Below the pieces are notes generated by a model. That model was not told the DNA's origin and made no database searches. It saw only the letters and a program-made list of their open reading frames with translations. From the NCBI RefSeq assembly GCF_007830115.1, contig NZ_VLKP01000004.1, positions 62,001-126,000 of the forward strand: DNA of 64,000 bases. Reading direction: 5' to 3'. Origin of the DNA: Aerolutibacter ruishenii. GTDB taxonomy: Bacteria > Pseudomonadota > Gammaproteobacteria > Xanthomonadales > Xanthomonadaceae. This document shows, one piece after another, positions 19,426 to 30,333 of the stretch (within the stretch, counting starts at the first letter, position 1; every line of letters starts with the position of its first letter). The translations under genes and the position numbers were made by a program.

Positions 19426-21311
19426 CCGCCACCGTACGTCTTGACGGGCGCTCGCTGACGCGTGCCCAGCTGGTTTCCGTTGCCCATGGCGCCAAGGTCG
19501 TGCTTGATCCCGCGCAGTTGCCAGCCGTGGCCCGCGCCGCGGATTTCCTGGCCGAGCAGGTGCGCCGCGAAGAGCCCATTTACGGCGTTTCCACCGGCTT
19601 TGGCAGCAATGCCGACCGCCTGCTGGGTGCGCACCACCTGCGTGACCAGCTGCCGGGCGCGCAGCGCTCGCAGGAAACCCTGCACGAGGAACTGCAGCGC
19701 AACCTGATCGTGACCCATGCGGTGTGCGTGGGCGAACCGTTCGCGGCGGACGTGGTGCGCGCCATGTTGTGCATCCGCATCAACACCCTGATGCGCGGCC
19801 ACTCCGGCATCCGGGTGCGGACGCTGGAGGCACTGGCGGCGATGCTCAATGCCGGCATCGTCCCGGTAGTCCCGCAACTGGGTTCGGTGGGTGCCAGCGG
19901 CGACCTTGCGCCGCTGTCGCACCTGGCCATCGTGTTGCTGGGCGGTGGCGAGGCGTTCTATGCAGGCGAGCGCATGCCCGGCGCAGAGGCGCTCAAATGC
20001 GCGGGCCTGGCTCCGGTTACGTTGTCCTACAAGGAAGGCCTGGCGCTCAACAACGGCACCGCGCAGATGCTGGCCACCGGCGTGCTGGCGCTGGACCGAC
20101 TGGAAAAACTGGCCGACACCGCCGACCTGGCCGCGGCCATGACCATCGATGCCTTCGCGGGTCGCCTTGTCGCGTTTGCCGAGGAAGTGCACGCCCTGCG
20201 CCCGCATCCGGGCCAGGTGCAGGTGGCGGCCAACCTGCGTCGCCTGCTGGAAGGCTCCACGCTGTCGGACATCCCGTACCACCTTGTGCCGAAGTTCCGC
20301 CCATGGCAGCCGGGCAGCTGGGATACGCCGGCGTCGCAGGCGCTGCGCTTCGACATCGGCTGGGACTGGGTGCCATTCACGCAGCGCCATGGCCGCGAGA
20401 AGTTCTACACCCGCTTCCGTCCGTTCCGCGGCGGCAAGAAGCACCAGCCGCAGGACGCATATTCGCTGCGCTGCATCCCGCAGGTGCACGGTGCGGTACG
20501 CGACGCGATCGCCCAGGCCGCGCGCGTGCTGGACATCGAGCTCAATGCGTTGACCGACAATCCGATCGTGTTCCCGGATGCGGACAAACCGCACGTGGAG
20601 GAGCAGGTGATCTCCGCCGGCCACTTCCATGGCATGCCGCTGGCCCTGGCGATGAGTTACGTGAAGGCCGCGATCCCGGTGCTGGCCAGCATCTCCGAGC
20701 GTCGCCTCAACAAGCTGGTCGACCCGGCCACCAACGATGGCCTGCCGGGCTTCCTGATCGGCAACGAGGACTCCACCGAATCCGGCCACATGATCGTGCA
20801 GTACACCGCCGCTGCGATCGTCAACGACCTGGCCAGCCGCGCGCATCCTGCATCGGTGTATTCGATCCCGACCAGCGCCAACGCCGAGGATCATGTTTCG
20901 ATGGGCGCCAACGAGGCGCGTCACGTGCTGGCCATGGCCGACGACCTGGGCAAGGTGCTGGCGTTGGAGCTGTACACCGCGGCCCAGGCGCTTGACCTGC
21001 GCCGCGACATGATCAACGCCGCGCGAGGCCTGGCCGACCGTGCCGACGCGGAGCAGCTGGCGACCAAGGTGGGCGGTGCACTGCTCGACGCCGCCGAGCG
21101 CGCGGAGTTCCTTGCCGAAGTGGAGGGCCTGCGCCAGGAACTGTCGTCGGCGCCCGAGTTCCGCCCGGGGCGTGCGGTCGCGGCAGCCCACGCGGTGATC
21201 CGCACGCACATTCCGTTCCTTGAGCGCGATCGCGCGCTCGACGGCGAGATCGGCACCATCGTCCGGCTGGAGCGCGAGGGTCGCGTGCTGGCGGCCGTGC
21301 AGGGGGCGTGA
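19422..21311 (+). CDS. Histidine/aromatic amino acid ammonia-lyase (MIO family), long form
   Basis: Removes ammonia from an aromatic amino acid non-oxidatively; histidine is the most likely substrate. The Ala158-Ser159-Gly160 triad in [13 protein letters not shown] forms the MIO cofactor. YGVSTGFG (54-61), [15 protein letters not shown] and the [16 protein letters not shown] blocks complete the active site. At the substrate-selectivity position it has Thr-His (IVTHA, 97-100), close to the Ser-His of histidine lyases. At 629 residues it is about 120 longer than typical HutH, with an insertion at about 282-342 before QDAYSLRC and extra residues near 65-90. It is translationally coupled to hisS, and no other hut genes are in the window, so a role outside histidine catabolism is possible. 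Confidence 0.85.
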   Translation: MTATVRLDGRSLTRAQLVSVAHGAKVVLDPAQLPAVARAADFLAEQVRREEPIYGVSTGFGSNADRLLGAHHLRDQLPGAQRSQETLHEELQRNLIVTHAVCVGEPFAADVVRAMLCIRINTLMRGHSGIRVRTLEALAAMLNAGIVPVVPQLGSVGASGDLAPLSHLAIVLLGGGEAFYAGERMPGAEALKCAGLAPVTLSYKEGLALNNGTAQMLATGVLALDRLEKLADTADLAAAMTIDAFAGRLVAFAEEVHALRPHPGQVQVAANLRRLLEGSTLSDIPYHLVPKFRPWQPGSWDTPASQALRFDIGWDWVPFTQRHGREKFYTRFRPFRGGKKHQPQDAYSLRCIPQVHGAVRDAIAQAARVLDIELNALTDNPIVFPDADKPHVEEQVISAGHFHGMPLALAMSYVKAAIPVLASISERRLNKLVDPATNDGLPGFLIGNEDSTESGHMIVQYTAAAIVNDLASRAHPASVYSIPTSANAEDHVSMGANEARHVLAMADDLGKVLALELYTAAQALDLRRDMINAARGLADRADAEQLATKVGGALLDAAERAEFLAEVEGLRQELSSAPEFRPGRAVAAAHAVIRTHIPFLERDRALDGEIGTIVRLEREGRVLAAVQGA

Positions 21312-21402
21312 CGCAAGGCCATCCGGTGGCGCGCATGCGTCACTGGATGGGCGACCGGCCAGGCCTGGCGTCAGCGACAGCGCAGTTTGGCCTGCGTGGC
21401 GG

Positions 21403-23229
21403 TCATGCCGCGCGCGCCGACGACGTCCTGATGCAGTTGCGACCATCGGCCTTGGCACGGTACAGCGCGTCATCGGCCTGCTGGAGGGCCGATTCGATGG
21501 TGCAGCGCATGCGCACGTCCACGACGTGCATGCCGATGCTGGCACTGAGTGGGAGTGATCGGCCGCCGGTCCTGCAGGGGGTTGCGGCAAGTGCGATACG
21601 GATGGCCTCGGCCGTGGCCAGTCCTTCTTCCAGGCCCTGGCCCGGCAGCGCCGCCACGAACTCCTCGCCTCCGAAGCGGGCCAGCAGCGCGTTGTGTGGA
21701 CGCAGCACCTGGCCGATGGCGTGGGCCGCCCAGCGCAGGCATTCGTCGCCGACCAGATGCCCGTGCTCGTCGTTGATCTGCTTGAAGTGGTCCAGGTCGA
21801 TCATCAGCAGGGTTACCGCGTGCCCGTGTTGCCGGGCCTGGTCGACCAGCGGGGTGAAACGCTCGTGGAAATGCATCCGCGTGTGCAGGCCCGTGAGTCC
21901 GTCGCGCTGGCTGGATTCGCGCAGGCGGGCATGGGCGTCGCCGAGTTGGGCAAGTGCATTGCTCAGTTCGGACGTGCGCTGCTCCACCTTGTGCTCAAGT
22001 TGCTCCTTCGCTTCGCGCACCACGCGTTCGTTTTCGTTGCGCAGCGCGGAATAGCGGTAGCCAAGCGCCACCGACAGCAGCAGCATCTCCATCGCAGAGC
22101 CGATCTGCACCCCGTAATCGGTCACGAACATCTTGGGCAGCTGCGCGAATGCCACCGCCGCGAACATGCCCGTGCCCAGCAGGAACATGCCCCAGGCCGC
22201 CAGGAACAGGCGCGCGGGCAGGTAACCGCTGCGCGTGACCACGACGGCCTCCACCGCGATCCACACGATGCTGGCGAATACCGCCAGCGATGCCAAGGGC
22301 GTGGAAACGCGGTAAGGCAGGAAGATCGATGCGATACCCCAGGCGACGAAGAACAGGATCATCGCCAGGCCCACGCGATCGCCCAGGGGCCAGCGGGCCT
22401 TCAGGCCCAGGAATGAGCGGGCGAACTGCTGCATGCCGATCTGCGCCAGGCAGATGGACAGCGGTACCGACCTGTCCTGCAACCATGGCGAGGTAGGCCA
22501 CAGGTACTCGTATCCCAGGCCGTTGAGGGCGAGCAGCACCAGTCCGAAGGCGGTGATGTGCAGCAGGTACCAGCCATAGCTGGAGTCGCGCAGCATTTGC
22601 CACAGCACCAGGTTGTAGAAGAACAGCGCGGTCAGGATGCCGTAATACAGGCCCATGGCGAATTGCGCATCGCGTGACATCTCGGTGAAGGCCGTGGGCG
22701 TGTAGAGCACCAGCGGCACCTGCATGGAGCTCTGGCTCTCCACCCGCACGAAGACGTCAACCGGCTCGCCAACCGGCAATCGCAACATGAAGTTGGGGTG
22801 GCGGTAGCGGATGCTGCGCGCGTTGAACGGCAACGCATCGCCACCGATGTGATGTGCCACGCGGCCGTCGGCGTAGGCGGCGAACACGTCGAGCTTGTCG
22901 CTGAGCGCGTATTGCTGGACCAGCAGCCAGCGCGGCTCGGTCACGGCATGGTTGGCCAGGCGGACGTGGAACCAGAATGCGCCTTCCTTGAAGCCAAACG
23001 ATGGATTCTGCGAGGGCAGGGGCTGGAAGCGCCCCGCGTTGAAGGCGGCGCGTGCTGCATCCAGGTCCGCTGCCGCGCCTGCGTCATGGAAGTAATGGGT
23101 CCAAGGCGCCAGGTGGACGATTGGCTGCTCCGATCGCAGGTCGACGGTGGATTCCGCGCGTGCACGACCGCCGGCCAATAGCGCGGTCAGGGAAATCAAG
23201 ACGAAGCCAATGCGGCATAGCCATCCCAT
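21403..23229 (-). CDS. 7TM-DISM membrane diguanylate cyclase (GGDEF)
   Basis: Inner-membrane sensor that would make cyclic-di-GMP; 608 residues. A signal peptide is followed by a periplasmic 7TMR-DISM extracellular domain (about 30-180, FKEGAFWFHVRLANH). Seven transmembrane helices span about 185-390 (SRDAQFAMGLYYGILTALFFYN onward). A coiled-coil linker (EQLEHKVEQRTSELSNALAQLG) leads to a GGDEF domain with an intact GGEEF signature (ARFGGEEFVAALPGQG). The RxxD inhibitory site five residues upstream of GGEEF is absent, so product inhibition may be weak. It is convergent with the ammonia-lyase gene and divergent from the his operon. Confidence 0.92.
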   Translation of the reverse strand: MGWLCRIGFVLISLTALLAGGRARAESTVDLRSEQPIVHLAPWTHYFHDAGAAADLDAARAAFNAGRFQPLPSQNPSFGFKEGAFWFHVRLANHAVTEPRWLLVQQYALSDKLDVFAAYADGRVAHHIGGDALPFNARSIRYRHPNFMLRLPVGEPVDVFVRVESQSSMQVPLVLYTPTAFTEMSRDAQFAMGLYYGILTALFFYNLVLWQMLRDSSYGWYLLHITAFGLVLLALNGLGYEYLWPTSPWLQDRSVPLSICLAQIGMQQFARSFLGLKARWPLGDRVGLAMILFFVAWGIASIFLPYRVSTPLASLAVFASIVWIAVEAVVVTRSGYLPARLFLAAWGMFLLGTGMFAAVAFAQLPKMFVTDYGVQIGSAMEMLLLSVALGYRYSALRNENERVVREAKEQLEHKVEQRTSELSNALAQLGDAHARLRESSQRDGLTGLHTRMHFHERFTPLVDQARQHGHAVTLLMIDLDHFKQINDEHGHLVGDECLRWAAHAIGQVLRPHNALLARFGGEEFVAALPGQGLEEGLATAEAIRIALAATPCRTGGRSLPLSASIGMHVVDVRMRCTIESALQQADDALYRAKADGRNCIRTSSARAA

Positions 23230-23345
23230 GCGTGCCCAATCCCCCTGTGCGCCCCGAGGCGCGCGCTCAAGCCTCGCGGGGGCAGTCTATCCCACCGTTC
23301 CGGCCCGTGTGGGGGGGACATATTGACTGGGGCTTTTTCTTGGGA

Positions 23346-23363
23346 TAACGTAACAGCACGTTA
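23346..23363. promoter_or_regulatory. Palindromic operator candidate upstream of the his operon
   Basis: A perfect inverted repeat, TAACGT (23346-23351) - 6 bp - ACGTTA (23358-23363), ends 17 bases before the start codon of the TrpR-like regulator gene. A -35-like TTGACT lies at 23323-23328. Half-sites with this spacing suit a dimeric TrpR-fold repressor. Autoregulation by the neighbouring regulator is inferred from position alone. Confidence 0.5.
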
Positions 23364-23379
23364 ATACATTATCACCTTG

Positions 23380-23688
23380 ATGAAACGCCGACCCCACGAA
23401 GCCAACGACGTTGCTGTCTCCGCCTCCGGTTTGGCGGCCGTGCTCGCGCGCCTGGATACCCCGGGCGCCGTCGCGGCGTTTCTCGAGGACCTGTGCACCC
23501 CGGCCGAACTGGAGGCCATGGTTGACCGCTGGCGCGTGGTGCCTCTGGTGGCGCAGGGCGTGCCGTACCGGGAGATCCACGAGCGGACCCAGGTCAGTGT
23601 GACCACGGTCGGCCGCGTGGCCCGAACCTTGGAGCGTGGAGCGGGCGGGTACGCCGCCGCCCTGCAGGCCGTCGCCCAGGACGAATGA
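23380..23688 (+). CDS. TrpR-like (YerC/YecD family) transcriptional regulator of the his operon
   Basis: A 102-residue TrpR-superfamily DNA-binding protein. The core [39 protein letters not shown] is followed by the helix-turn-helix [27 protein letters not shown]. It is the first gene of the his operon and overlaps hisG if hisG starts at ATG 23685. Family members at this position are thought to be his regulators, but the effector is not evident from the sequence. TTG 23377 immediately precedes ATG 23380; I prefer the ATG. Confidence 0.88.
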   Translation: MKRRPHEANDVAVSASGLAAVLARLDTPGAVAAFLEDLCTPAELEAMVDRWRVVPLVAQGVPYREIHERTQVSVTTVGRVARTLERGAGGYAAALQAVAQDE

Positions 23689-23717
23689 TTTTTCCGAATC
23701 CCCCCGAGATCCCTCCA

Positions 23718-24632
23718 ATGTCCCCCCCCAATGCCCCCCAGGTGCGCGACCGCCTTCGCATCGCGATCCAGAAGTCCGGACGTCTGGCCGAACCCGCACG
23801 CGCCTTGCTGGCCTCGTGCGGACTGAGCTGGCGCGAGAGCCGCGATCGCCTGTTCTGCTATGGCGAATCGTTGCCCGTGGACCTGCTGCTGGTGCGCGAC
23901 GACGACATCCCCGGCCTGATCGCCGATGGGGTCTGTGATCTCGGCGTGGTGGGGCGCAATGTGCTGCAGGAGCAGGCGCAGGACCGCGTCGCGAGCGGCC
24001 GAGCGGCGGCCTATCGGGAATGGCGTGCGCTGGGCTTCGGCGGTTGCCGGCTCGACATCGCCGTGCCTGACGCTTGGGATTGGCAAGGCGCGCAGCAACT
24101 GGCGGGGAGGCGCATCGCCACCAGCTACCCCGCGCTGCTGCGCCAGTGGCTGGCGGAGCAGGACATTCCCGCCGATGTCGTGTTGCTGTCGGGGTCAGTG
24201 GAGATCGCACCCCGGCTAGGGCAGGCCGATGCGATCTGCGACCTGGTGAGCAGTGGTGCGACGCTGGCGGCCAATCAGCTCAAGCCGGTGCTGACGCTGT
24301 TGCAGAGCGAGGCGGTGCTGGCAGGGCCGGTCGTGGCCTTCGACGACGTGCGCGGCGAATTGGCCGACCTGCTGCTGCGGCGGCTGGACGGCGCGATCCG
24401 CGTGCGCAAGAGCAAGCTGCTGATGTTCCAGGCGCGCCGCGACGACCTGCCGGCGCTGCTGCCGCTGCTGCCCGATGCCGATGCGCCCACCATGATGCAG
24501 GTGGACGGGGCGGAGCGGATGGCGTTGCAGGCGCTGTGCCACGGCGCAGTGACCTGGCAGCGGTTGGAAGACCTCAAGCGCGCCGGTGCCAGTGGCCTGA
24601 TGGTCGTGCCGGTGGAGGGCATGCTGGCATGA
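23718..24632 (+). CDS. hisG: ATP phosphoribosyltransferase
   Basis: First committed step of histidine synthesis, condensing ATP with PRPP. The 304-residue long-form (HisGL) protein has [47 protein letters not shown], the PRPP-binding segment [18 protein letters not shown], and a C-terminal ACT-like histidine-feedback domain ending [18 protein letters not shown] 23718 matches the conserved start; ATG 23685, overlapping the regulator stop, would add an 11-residue proline-rich tail. The stop overlaps hisD. Confidence 0.94.
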   Translation: MSPPNAPQVRDRLRIAIQKSGRLAEPARALLASCGLSWRESRDRLFCYGESLPVDLLLVRDDDIPGLIADGVCDLGVVGRNVLQEQAQDRVASGRAAAYREWRALGFGGCRLDIAVPDAWDWQGAQQLAGRRIATSYPALLRQWLAEQDIPADVVLLSGSVEIAPRLGQADAICDLVSSGATLAANQLKPVLTLLQSEAVLAGPVVAFDDVRGELADLLLRRLDGAIRVRKSKLLMFQARRDDLPALLPLLPDADAPTMMQVDGAERMALQALCHGAVTWQRLEDLKRAGASGLMVVPVEGMLA

Positions 24633-25930
24633 ACCGGGTGGCGTGGAACTCTCTTACGGCACCCGAGCGTGCGCAGGCGCTGCGTCGCCCGGCGCAGCAG
24701 GTCGGAGCCCGCACCCGTGAGGCGGTAGCGACCCTGCTCGACCAGGTGCGTGCCCGTGGCGATGCCGCAGTGCGTGAGCTGACGGAGCGGTTCGACCACG
24801 TGGTACTGGACACATTTGCAGTCACCCAGGTCGAGTTCGAGGCCGCGGCGGCCACGTTGGCGCCCGCATTGCGCGCCGCCATCGACGAGGCCGCCGGGCG
24901 CATCGAGGCCTTCCACCGCGAAGGCATGCTGCGGGAATACGCCATGGACACCGCCCCGGGCGTGCGCTGCGAGCGCGTGCTGCGTCCGATTGCGCGCGTG
25001 GGATTGTACGTGCCGGCAGGTTCGGCGCCGCTGCCCTCCACGGCGTTGATGCTGGGGGTGCCCGCGCGCCTGGCAGGATGTCGCGACGTGGTGTTGTGCA
25101 CGCCTCCGCGGCCGGACGGCAGCGCCGATCCCGCGGTGCTGTATGCCGCGATGCGCTGTGGCGTGCGCCAGGTGTTCAAGCTGGGCGGCGTGCAGGCCAT
25201 CGCAGCGATGGCCTTCGGCACGGAAACCGTGCCCAGGTGCGACAAGCTGTTCGGGCCCGGCAACGGTTACGTGACCGAGGCCAAGCGCCAGGTCGCGATG
25301 CTCGAAGGTGGCGCGGCCATCGACATGCCTGCGGGTCCGTCCGAAGTGCTGGTGATCGCCGATGCCGGCGCCAACGCGGCGTTTGTAGCGGCCGATCTGC
25401 TGTCGCAGGCCGAACACGGTCCGGATTCGCAGGTCCTGTTGCTGTCCAATGACGAGGAGCTGATCGATGACGTGGCGGTCCAGGTGACGCGGCAGCTGGC
25501 CATCCTGCCGCGTGCCGACGTGGCGCGACGTGCGCTGGAATCGTCGCGGCTGATCCTGGTGGACACGCTGGAGGAGGCGTTCGCGATCAGCAACGCCTAT
25601 GCGCCGGAGCACCTCATCCTCGCATTGCGCGATGCGCGCGCGTGGCTGCCCAGAGTGGAGACGGCCGGCTCGGTGTTCCTGGGCGACTGGGCCCCTGAAG
25701 CGCTGGGTGATTACTGCAGTGGCACCAACCATGTGCTGCCGACCAGCGGTGCGGCGCGCTATGTGGGCGGACTCAACGTGGCCAGCTTCCAGTTGGCGAT
25801 CACCGTGCAGGAAGTCAGCCGCGAGGGCATCGCGGCCATCGGCCCGTGCGCGGTGGAGCTGGCCACTGCCGAAGGGCTGGATGCGCACCGGCTCGCGGTG
25901 GCGTTACGGCTGGAAGAGGTCGCGGCATGA
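24629..25930 (+). CDS. hisD: Histidinol dehydrogenase
   Basis: Zinc-dependent NAD enzyme converting histidinol to histidine in two oxidations; 433 residues. Conserved blocks are [24 protein letters not shown], the NAD/catalytic segment [47 protein letters not shown] and the C-terminal [23 protein letters not shown]. It overlaps both hisG and hisC by four bases (ATGA). Confidence 0.96.
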   Translation: MNRVAWNSLTAPERAQALRRPAQQVGARTREAVATLLDQVRARGDAAVRELTERFDHVVLDTFAVTQVEFEAAAATLAPALRAAIDEAAGRIEAFHREGMLREYAMDTAPGVRCERVLRPIARVGLYVPAGSAPLPSTALMLGVPARLAGCRDVVLCTPPRPDGSADPAVLYAAMRCGVRQVFKLGGVQAIAAMAFGTETVPRCDKLFGPGNGYVTEAKRQVAMLEGGAAIDMPAGPSEVLVIADAGANAAFVAADLLSQAEHGPDSQVLLLSNDEELIDDVAVQVTRQLAILPRADVARRALESSRLILVDTLEEAFAISNAYAPEHLILALRDARAWLPRVETAGSVFLGDWAPEALGDYCSGTNHVLPTSGAARYVGGLNVASFQLAITVQEVSREGIAAIGPCAVELATAEGLDAHRLAVALRLEEVAA

Positions 25931-27078
25931 GCAGCATTTCCTCCAGCGATGCCACGGTTGGCGCATCCCCGGTCGCTGCGGCCGCCGGGCTTGTCTCTTC
26001 CGACCCGCTGGCGCTGGTGCGCGAGGACCTGCGTGGCTTTGCCGGCTATCGTTCGGCCCGCACTGACAAGGTGGAAGGCAGCGTCTGGCTCAACGCCAAC
26101 GAATCGGCATGGGCCAACGAGGCCGATACCGGATGCGCGGCGCGCCGCTATCCGCAGCCACAGCCTGCCGCGCTGCGCCAGGCCTTGGCGGATCTGTATG
26201 GCTGTGCCACCGGGCAGTTGCTGGTGGGGCGCGGCAGCGACGAGCCCATCGACCTGCTGATCCGCGCCCTTTGCCGACCGGGTGGCGATGCCATCGTGGT
26301 GACCCCGCCCACGTTCGGCATGTATGCGGTCTGTGCCCGGCTGCACGGAACACCTGTGGTGGACGTGCCACTGGTCGATACCGCTGAAGGCTTCACCTGC
26401 GACTTCCGGGCGGCTGAACGGGCCGCGCGCGAAACCGGTGCCCGGATCGTGTTCCTGTGCTCGCCCGGCAACCCCTCGGGCACGGCGCTGCCGTCGACGG
26501 AGATCGCCGCGCTGGCGCGCGCGCTGGACGGGCGGGCGCTGGTGGTGGTCGACGAGGCCTACCAGGAATATGCGGGGACTCCTTCCGCCGTAACGCTGCT
26601 GGAAGCCCATCGCAACGTCGCCGTACTGCGCACGCTGTCCAAAGCCCACGCGCTTGCCGCCGCGCGGATTGGCGCCGTGATCGCGGATCCGGCCCTGATC
26701 GAGGTGTTGCAGCGCTGCCAGGCGCCCTATCCGCTGCCACAGCCGAGCGTGGAGCTGGCGTGCCGCGCGTTGGCACCGCAAGCGCGAGCCGAGACGGCGC
26801 GGCGGATCGACATCACCCGCGCCGAACGCGACCGGCTTGCCGGATTGTTGGCGCGCGCGCCCGGCGTGCGTTGCGTGTATCCCTCCAGCGCCAATTTCCT
26901 GCTGATCCGCTTCAACGATCCTAGGGCCGCCTACGCCCGCCTGCTCGCCGCCGGTATCGTGGCGCGCGACATGCGCCAGGCCCCCGGGCTCGGTGACGCA
27001 CTGCGCATCAGCCTGGGCACGCCCGTGCAGAACGACGCGGTGTTGGCGACCCTGGCCGGCCTGGAGGCCGCGGCATGA
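25927..27078 (+). CDS. hisC: Histidinol-phosphate aminotransferase
   Basis: PLP-dependent transamination of imidazole acetol phosphate; 383 residues. It has [58 protein letters not shown] and [12 protein letters not shown]. The Schiff-base lysine lies in [18 protein letters not shown]. The first 25 residues ([21 protein letters not shown]) are a Ser/Ala-rich extension before the conserved domain. It overlaps hisD and hisB by ATGA. Confidence 0.95.
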   Translation: MSSISSSDATVGASPVAAAAGLVSSDPLALVREDLRGFAGYRSARTDKVEGSVWLNANESAWANEADTGCAARRYPQPQPAALRQALADLYGCATGQLLVGRGSDEPIDLLIRALCRPGGDAIVVTPPTFGMYAVCARLHGTPVVDVPLVDTAEGFTCDFRAAERAARETGARIVFLCSPGNPSGTALPSTEIAALARALDGRALVVVDEAYQEYAGTPSAVTLLEAHRNVAVLRTLSKAHALAAARIGAVIADPALIEVLQRCQAPYPLPQPSVELACRALAPQARAETARRIDITRAERDRLAGLLARAPGVRCVYPSSANFLLIRFNDPRAAYARLLAAGIVARDMRQAPGLGDALRISLGTPVQNDAVLATLAGLEAAA

Positions 27079-28175
27079 CGCCCCTCCTGTTCATCGATCG
27101 CGATGGCACGCTCATCGAGGAGCCCGCCGACTTCCAGGTGGATGCCTTCGAGAAGCTGCGTTTCGTGCAAGGCGTGATCCCGGCGATGCTGCGCCTGCGC
27201 GATGCCGGCTACCAGTTCGTCATGGTCACCAACCAGGACGGCCTGGGCACCGCGTCGTACCCGCGGGAGCAGTTCGAGGGGCCGCACAACCTGATGATGC
27301 AGGTGCTGGAGAGCCAGGGCATCACGTTCCGCGAGGTGCTCGTCGACACCAGTTTCCCCGCGGACAACGCGCCTACGCGCAAGCCCGGCATCGGCCTTGC
27401 GCTGCACTACCTGCAGGACCGCGGCATCGACTGGGCGCGCTCGGCGATGGTGGGCGACCGGGAGACGGACAATGCCTTCGCCCGCAACATGGGCATCCGT
27501 CCGTTCCAGTTGCGCACCGCGCAGTTCGGTGGCGAGTGGGATTGGGCCGGCATCGCGCATGCGCTGGCGGAGCAGCCGCGCACGGCCAGCGTCACGCGCA
27601 ACACCCGCGAAACCCGCATCCACGTGGACGTGGACCTGGATCGCGTCGCGGAGCCCGAGGTGCACACCGGACTGGGGTTCTTCGACCACATGCTGGAGCA
27701 GATCGGCAAGCACGGCGGCTTCGCGCTGCGAGTGCGCTGCGATGGCGACCTGCACATCGACGAACACCACACCGTCGAGGACTGTGCGCTGGCCCTGGGC
27801 CAGGCGCTGCGCGAGGCATTGGGAAGCAAGCGCGGCATCGGGCGCTACGGCTTCGATGCCGAGCCGCCCGCGGCCTCTTTCGTGTTGCCGATGGACGAGG
27901 CACTGGCCGCCGCCGCGCTGGATTTCTCCGGACGTCCGTATTTCGTCTTCAGCGGCAGCTTCAGGCGCGAGCGCGTTGGCGACGTGCCCACCGAACTGGT
28001 GCCGCACTTCTTCCGTTCCCTGTGCGAGACGGCCGGACTCAACCTCAACCTGCGCGTGGATGGCGACAACGACCACCACAAGGTCGAGGCCTGCTTCAAG
28101 GTGGTGGCGCGCGCACTGCGCCAGGCGATCCGTCGCGAAGGCAGCGAGCTGCCCAGCACCAAGGGCGCGCTGTGA
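27075..28175 (+). CDS. hisB: Bifunctional histidinol-phosphatase/imidazoleglycerol-phosphate dehydratase
   Basis: Two enzymes in one 366-residue chain. Residues 1-165 form a HAD-type phosphatase with nucleophile Asp8 and Asp10 ([11 protein letters not shown]), plus NQDGLGT and [16 protein letters not shown]. Residues 170-366 form the dehydratase with the metal-binding histidine motifs [32 protein letters not shown] and [14 protein letters not shown]. The fusion is the gammaproteobacterial type. It overlaps hisC. Confidence 0.96.
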   Translation: MTPLLFIDRDGTLIEEPADFQVDAFEKLRFVQGVIPAMLRLRDAGYQFVMVTNQDGLGTASYPREQFEGPHNLMMQVLESQGITFREVLVDTSFPADNAPTRKPGIGLALHYLQDRGIDWARSAMVGDRETDNAFARNMGIRPFQLRTAQFGGEWDWAGIAHALAEQPRTASVTRNTRETRIHVDVDLDRVAEPEVHTGLGFFDHMLEQIGKHGGFALRVRCDGDLHIDEHHTVEDCALALGQALREALGSKRGIGRYGFDAEPPAASFVLPMDEALAAAALDFSGRPYFVFSGSFRRERVGDVPTELVPHFFRSLCETAGLNLNLRVDGDNDHHKVEACFKVVARALRQAIRREGSELPSTKGAL

Positions 28176-28188
28176 TGGGGTCGATGCG

Positions 28189-28788
28189 ATGAACGTCGTG
28201 CTGATCGACTCCGGCGGCGCCAATATCGGATCGGTGCGTTATGCGCTGGAGCGGCTGGGCGTCGAGGCGCCGCTCACCGCCGATGCGGACCTCATCCGTG
28301 GCGCGGACCGGGTGATCCTGCCCGGAGTCGGTGCTGCGGGTGCGGCGATGGCAATGCTGCGTGATCGCGGCCTGGTCGAGGTGATCCGCGGCCTGCAGCA
28401 GCCGTTGCTCGGCATCTGCCTGGGCATGCAGCTGCTGTTCGAGGCCTCCGAGGAGGGCGGCGTGCCCTGTCTCGGCCTGTTGCCCGGCAAAGTCACGCGA
28501 ATGCGCGGCGGAGAAGGCATCCGCATTCCGCACATGGGTTGGAATGCGCTGACGCCACTGGCCCCGCATCCGTTGCTCGACGGCATCGACGCCGGCGCGC
28601 AAGCCTACTTCGTGCATGGCTACTGCGTGCCGGTCACCACGGATACGCTGGCCACCTGCACGCACGGGCAGACATTCGCGGCGGTCGTGGGCCGCGGCAA
28701 CCGTTTCGGTGCGCAGTTCCACCCCGAACGGTCGGCCGGGACCGGTGCGCGGCTGCTGCGTAACTTCCTGTCGGAGCGCCTGGCATGA
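28189..28788 (+). CDS. hisH: Imidazole glycerol phosphate synthase, glutaminase subunit
   Basis: Class I glutamine amidotransferase supplying ammonia to HisF; 199 residues. The catalytic triad is Cys77 (GICLGMQ), His178 and Glu180 (AQFHPERS), and the oxyanion segment [13 protein letters not shown] is intact. It begins 13 bases after the hisB stop, the only non-overlapping junction in the core of this operon besides hisF-hisI, and overlaps hisA by ATGA. Confidence 0.95.
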   Translation: MNVVLIDSGGANIGSVRYALERLGVEAPLTADADLIRGADRVILPGVGAAGAAMAMLRDRGLVEVIRGLQQPLLGICLGMQLLFEASEEGGVPCLGLLPGKVTRMRGGEGIRIPHMGWNALTPLAPHPLLDGIDAGAQAYFVHGYCVPVTTDTLATCTHGQTFAAVVGRGNRFGAQFHPERSAGTGARLLRNFLSERLA

Positions 28789-29528
28789 GCGGGTTTGAGC
28801 TCTATCCGGCGATCGACGTGCGCGACGGGCGCGTGGTCCGGCTGCGCCAGGGCGACTACGCGCAGGAAACGCGCTATGCCGATGACCCGCTTGCGGTTGC
28901 CAGGCGCTACGCGCAGGCCGGCGCGCGCTGGCTGCACCTGGTCGACCTGGACGCCGCCAGGGCAGGCGGCTACACGCTGGCCCCGTTGCTGGCCGCGATC
29001 AAGTCGGAGACGGGGCTGCGGGTCCAGACCGGCGGCGGCGTGCGCGGCGAATCGGATGTCGAGGCGATCCGTCGCGCCGGCGCTGACCGCGTGGTCGTGG
29101 GTTCGCTGGCGGTGCGCGAGCCGGCGCGTGTCGCCGGATGGCTGCGGTCATTCGGCAGTGAACACGTCACCATCGCCCTGGATGCGCGCCAGTCCGCGGA
29201 TGGAGACTGGCTGCTGCCCACGGCGGGGTGGACACAGGACAGCGGCGTGCGTTTGGACGCGCTACTTTCCGACTACATGGCGGCGGGACTGCAGCACCTG
29301 CTGTGCACCGACATCGACCGCGACGGCATGCTGACCGGCCCCAACCTCGCGCTCTATCGGCGCATTCTCGCCGTCGCGCCCCAGGCGAGGCTGCAGGCGT
29401 CCGGCGGCATCCGCGATGTCGCGGACGTGGCCGCGGCCCGGCAGTCGGGCTGCGCGGGCGCGGTGCTGGGCAAGGCGCTGCTGGATGGCCGGCTTGAACT
29501 CGCCGACGCCGTCGCGGAGGTGGCCTGA
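28785..29528 (+). CDS. hisA: Phosphoribosylformimino-5-aminoimidazole carboxamide ribotide isomerase
   Basis: TIM-barrel isomerase (ProFAR isomerase), 247 residues. It starts [22 protein letters not shown] with the catalytic Asp in AIDV, has [28 protein letters not shown], and carries the second catalytic Asp in [15 protein letters not shown]-terminal phosphate-binding motifs are [12 protein letters not shown] and [11 protein letters not shown]. It overlaps hisH upstream and hisF by one base (TGATG). Confidence 0.96.
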   Translation: MSGFELYPAIDVRDGRVVRLRQGDYAQETRYADDPLAVARRYAQAGARWLHLVDLDAARAGGYTLAPLLAAIKSETGLRVQTGGGVRGESDVEAIRRAGADRVVVGSLAVREPARVAGWLRSFGSEHVTIALDARQSADGDWLLPTAGWTQDSGVRLDALLSDYMAAGLQHLLCTDIDRDGMLTGPNLALYRRILAVAPQARLQASGGIRDVADVAAARQSGCAGAVLGKALLDGRLELADAVAEVA

Positions 29529-30304
29529 TGCTCAGCCGCCGCATCATTCCCTGCCTGGATGTCCGCGACGGGCGCGTGGTGAAGGGCGTGCGTTTCCGCG
29601 ACCACGTCGACATGGGCGACATCGTGGCGCTGGCCCGACGCTACCGTGATGAAGGCGCCGACGAGCTGGTCTTCTACGACATCACCGCCAGTCCCGAAGG
29701 GCGCGTGGCCGATCGCGGCTGGGTGGAGCGCGTGGCGCGGGCGCTCGACATTCCGTTCTGCGTCGCGGGCGGCATCCGCAGCGTCGAGGATGCGCGCCGG
29801 ATCCTGCATGCGGGTGCGGACAAGATCTCGATCAACACACCGGCACTGGAGCGTCCCGCACTGATCAGCGAGCTGGCCGAAGCGTTCGGCGAGCAGTGCG
29901 TGGTGGTCGGTATTGACAGCCTGCTGGACCCCGACGGCGAATGGCGCGTGCGCCAGTACACCGGCGATCCCTCGCGCACCCAGGCCCTGGCCAGGCGCAC
30001 GCTGGACTGGGTGATCGCGGCCCAGCAGCGGGGCGCGGGCGAGATCGTGCTCAACTGCATGGGCAGCGACGGTGTCCGCGAGGGCTACGACCTGGAGCAG
30101 CTGAAGGAAGTGCGCGCGCTGTGTTCCGTGCCGCTGGTCGCCTCCGGTGGCGCCGGCACCGCGGCCCATTTCGAGGCGGTGTTCCGCGACGCGGACGTCG
30201 ACGGCGCGCTCGCCGCGAGCGTGTTCCATTCCGGCGCCATCGCCATCCCAACCCTCAAACGCCAGTTGGCCGCCGCCGGTATTCCGGTGCGGCCAGTGGA
30301 CTGA
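29528..30304 (+). CDS. hisF: Imidazole glycerol phosphate synthase, cyclase subunit
   Basis: TIM-barrel cyclase that uses ammonia from HisH; 258 residues. It has [18 protein letters not shown] with the catalytic Asp, [44 protein letters not shown] (the second acid region), [14 protein letters not shown] and [17 protein letters not shown]. The barrel is full length. A 29-bp gap follows before the next gene. Confidence 0.96.
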   Translation: MLSRRIIPCLDVRDGRVVKGVRFRDHVDMGDIVALARRYRDEGADELVFYDITASPEGRVADRGWVERVARALDIPFCVAGGIRSVEDARRILHAGADKISINTPALERPALISELAEAFGEQCVVVGIDSLLDPDGEWRVRQYTGDPSRTQALARRTLDWVIAAQQRGAGEIVLNCMGSDGVREGYDLEQLKEVRALCSVPLVASGGAGTAAHFEAVFRDADVDGALAASVFHSGAIAIPTLKRQLAAAGIPVRPVD

Positions 30305-30333
30305 CACGGCACCCGGCCCGGACCATTCATGCC

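Noticed and set aside
23230-23379. Classical his attenuator upstream of the his operon
   Set aside because: No His-rich leader peptide and no terminator are present; only a palindrome is seen.
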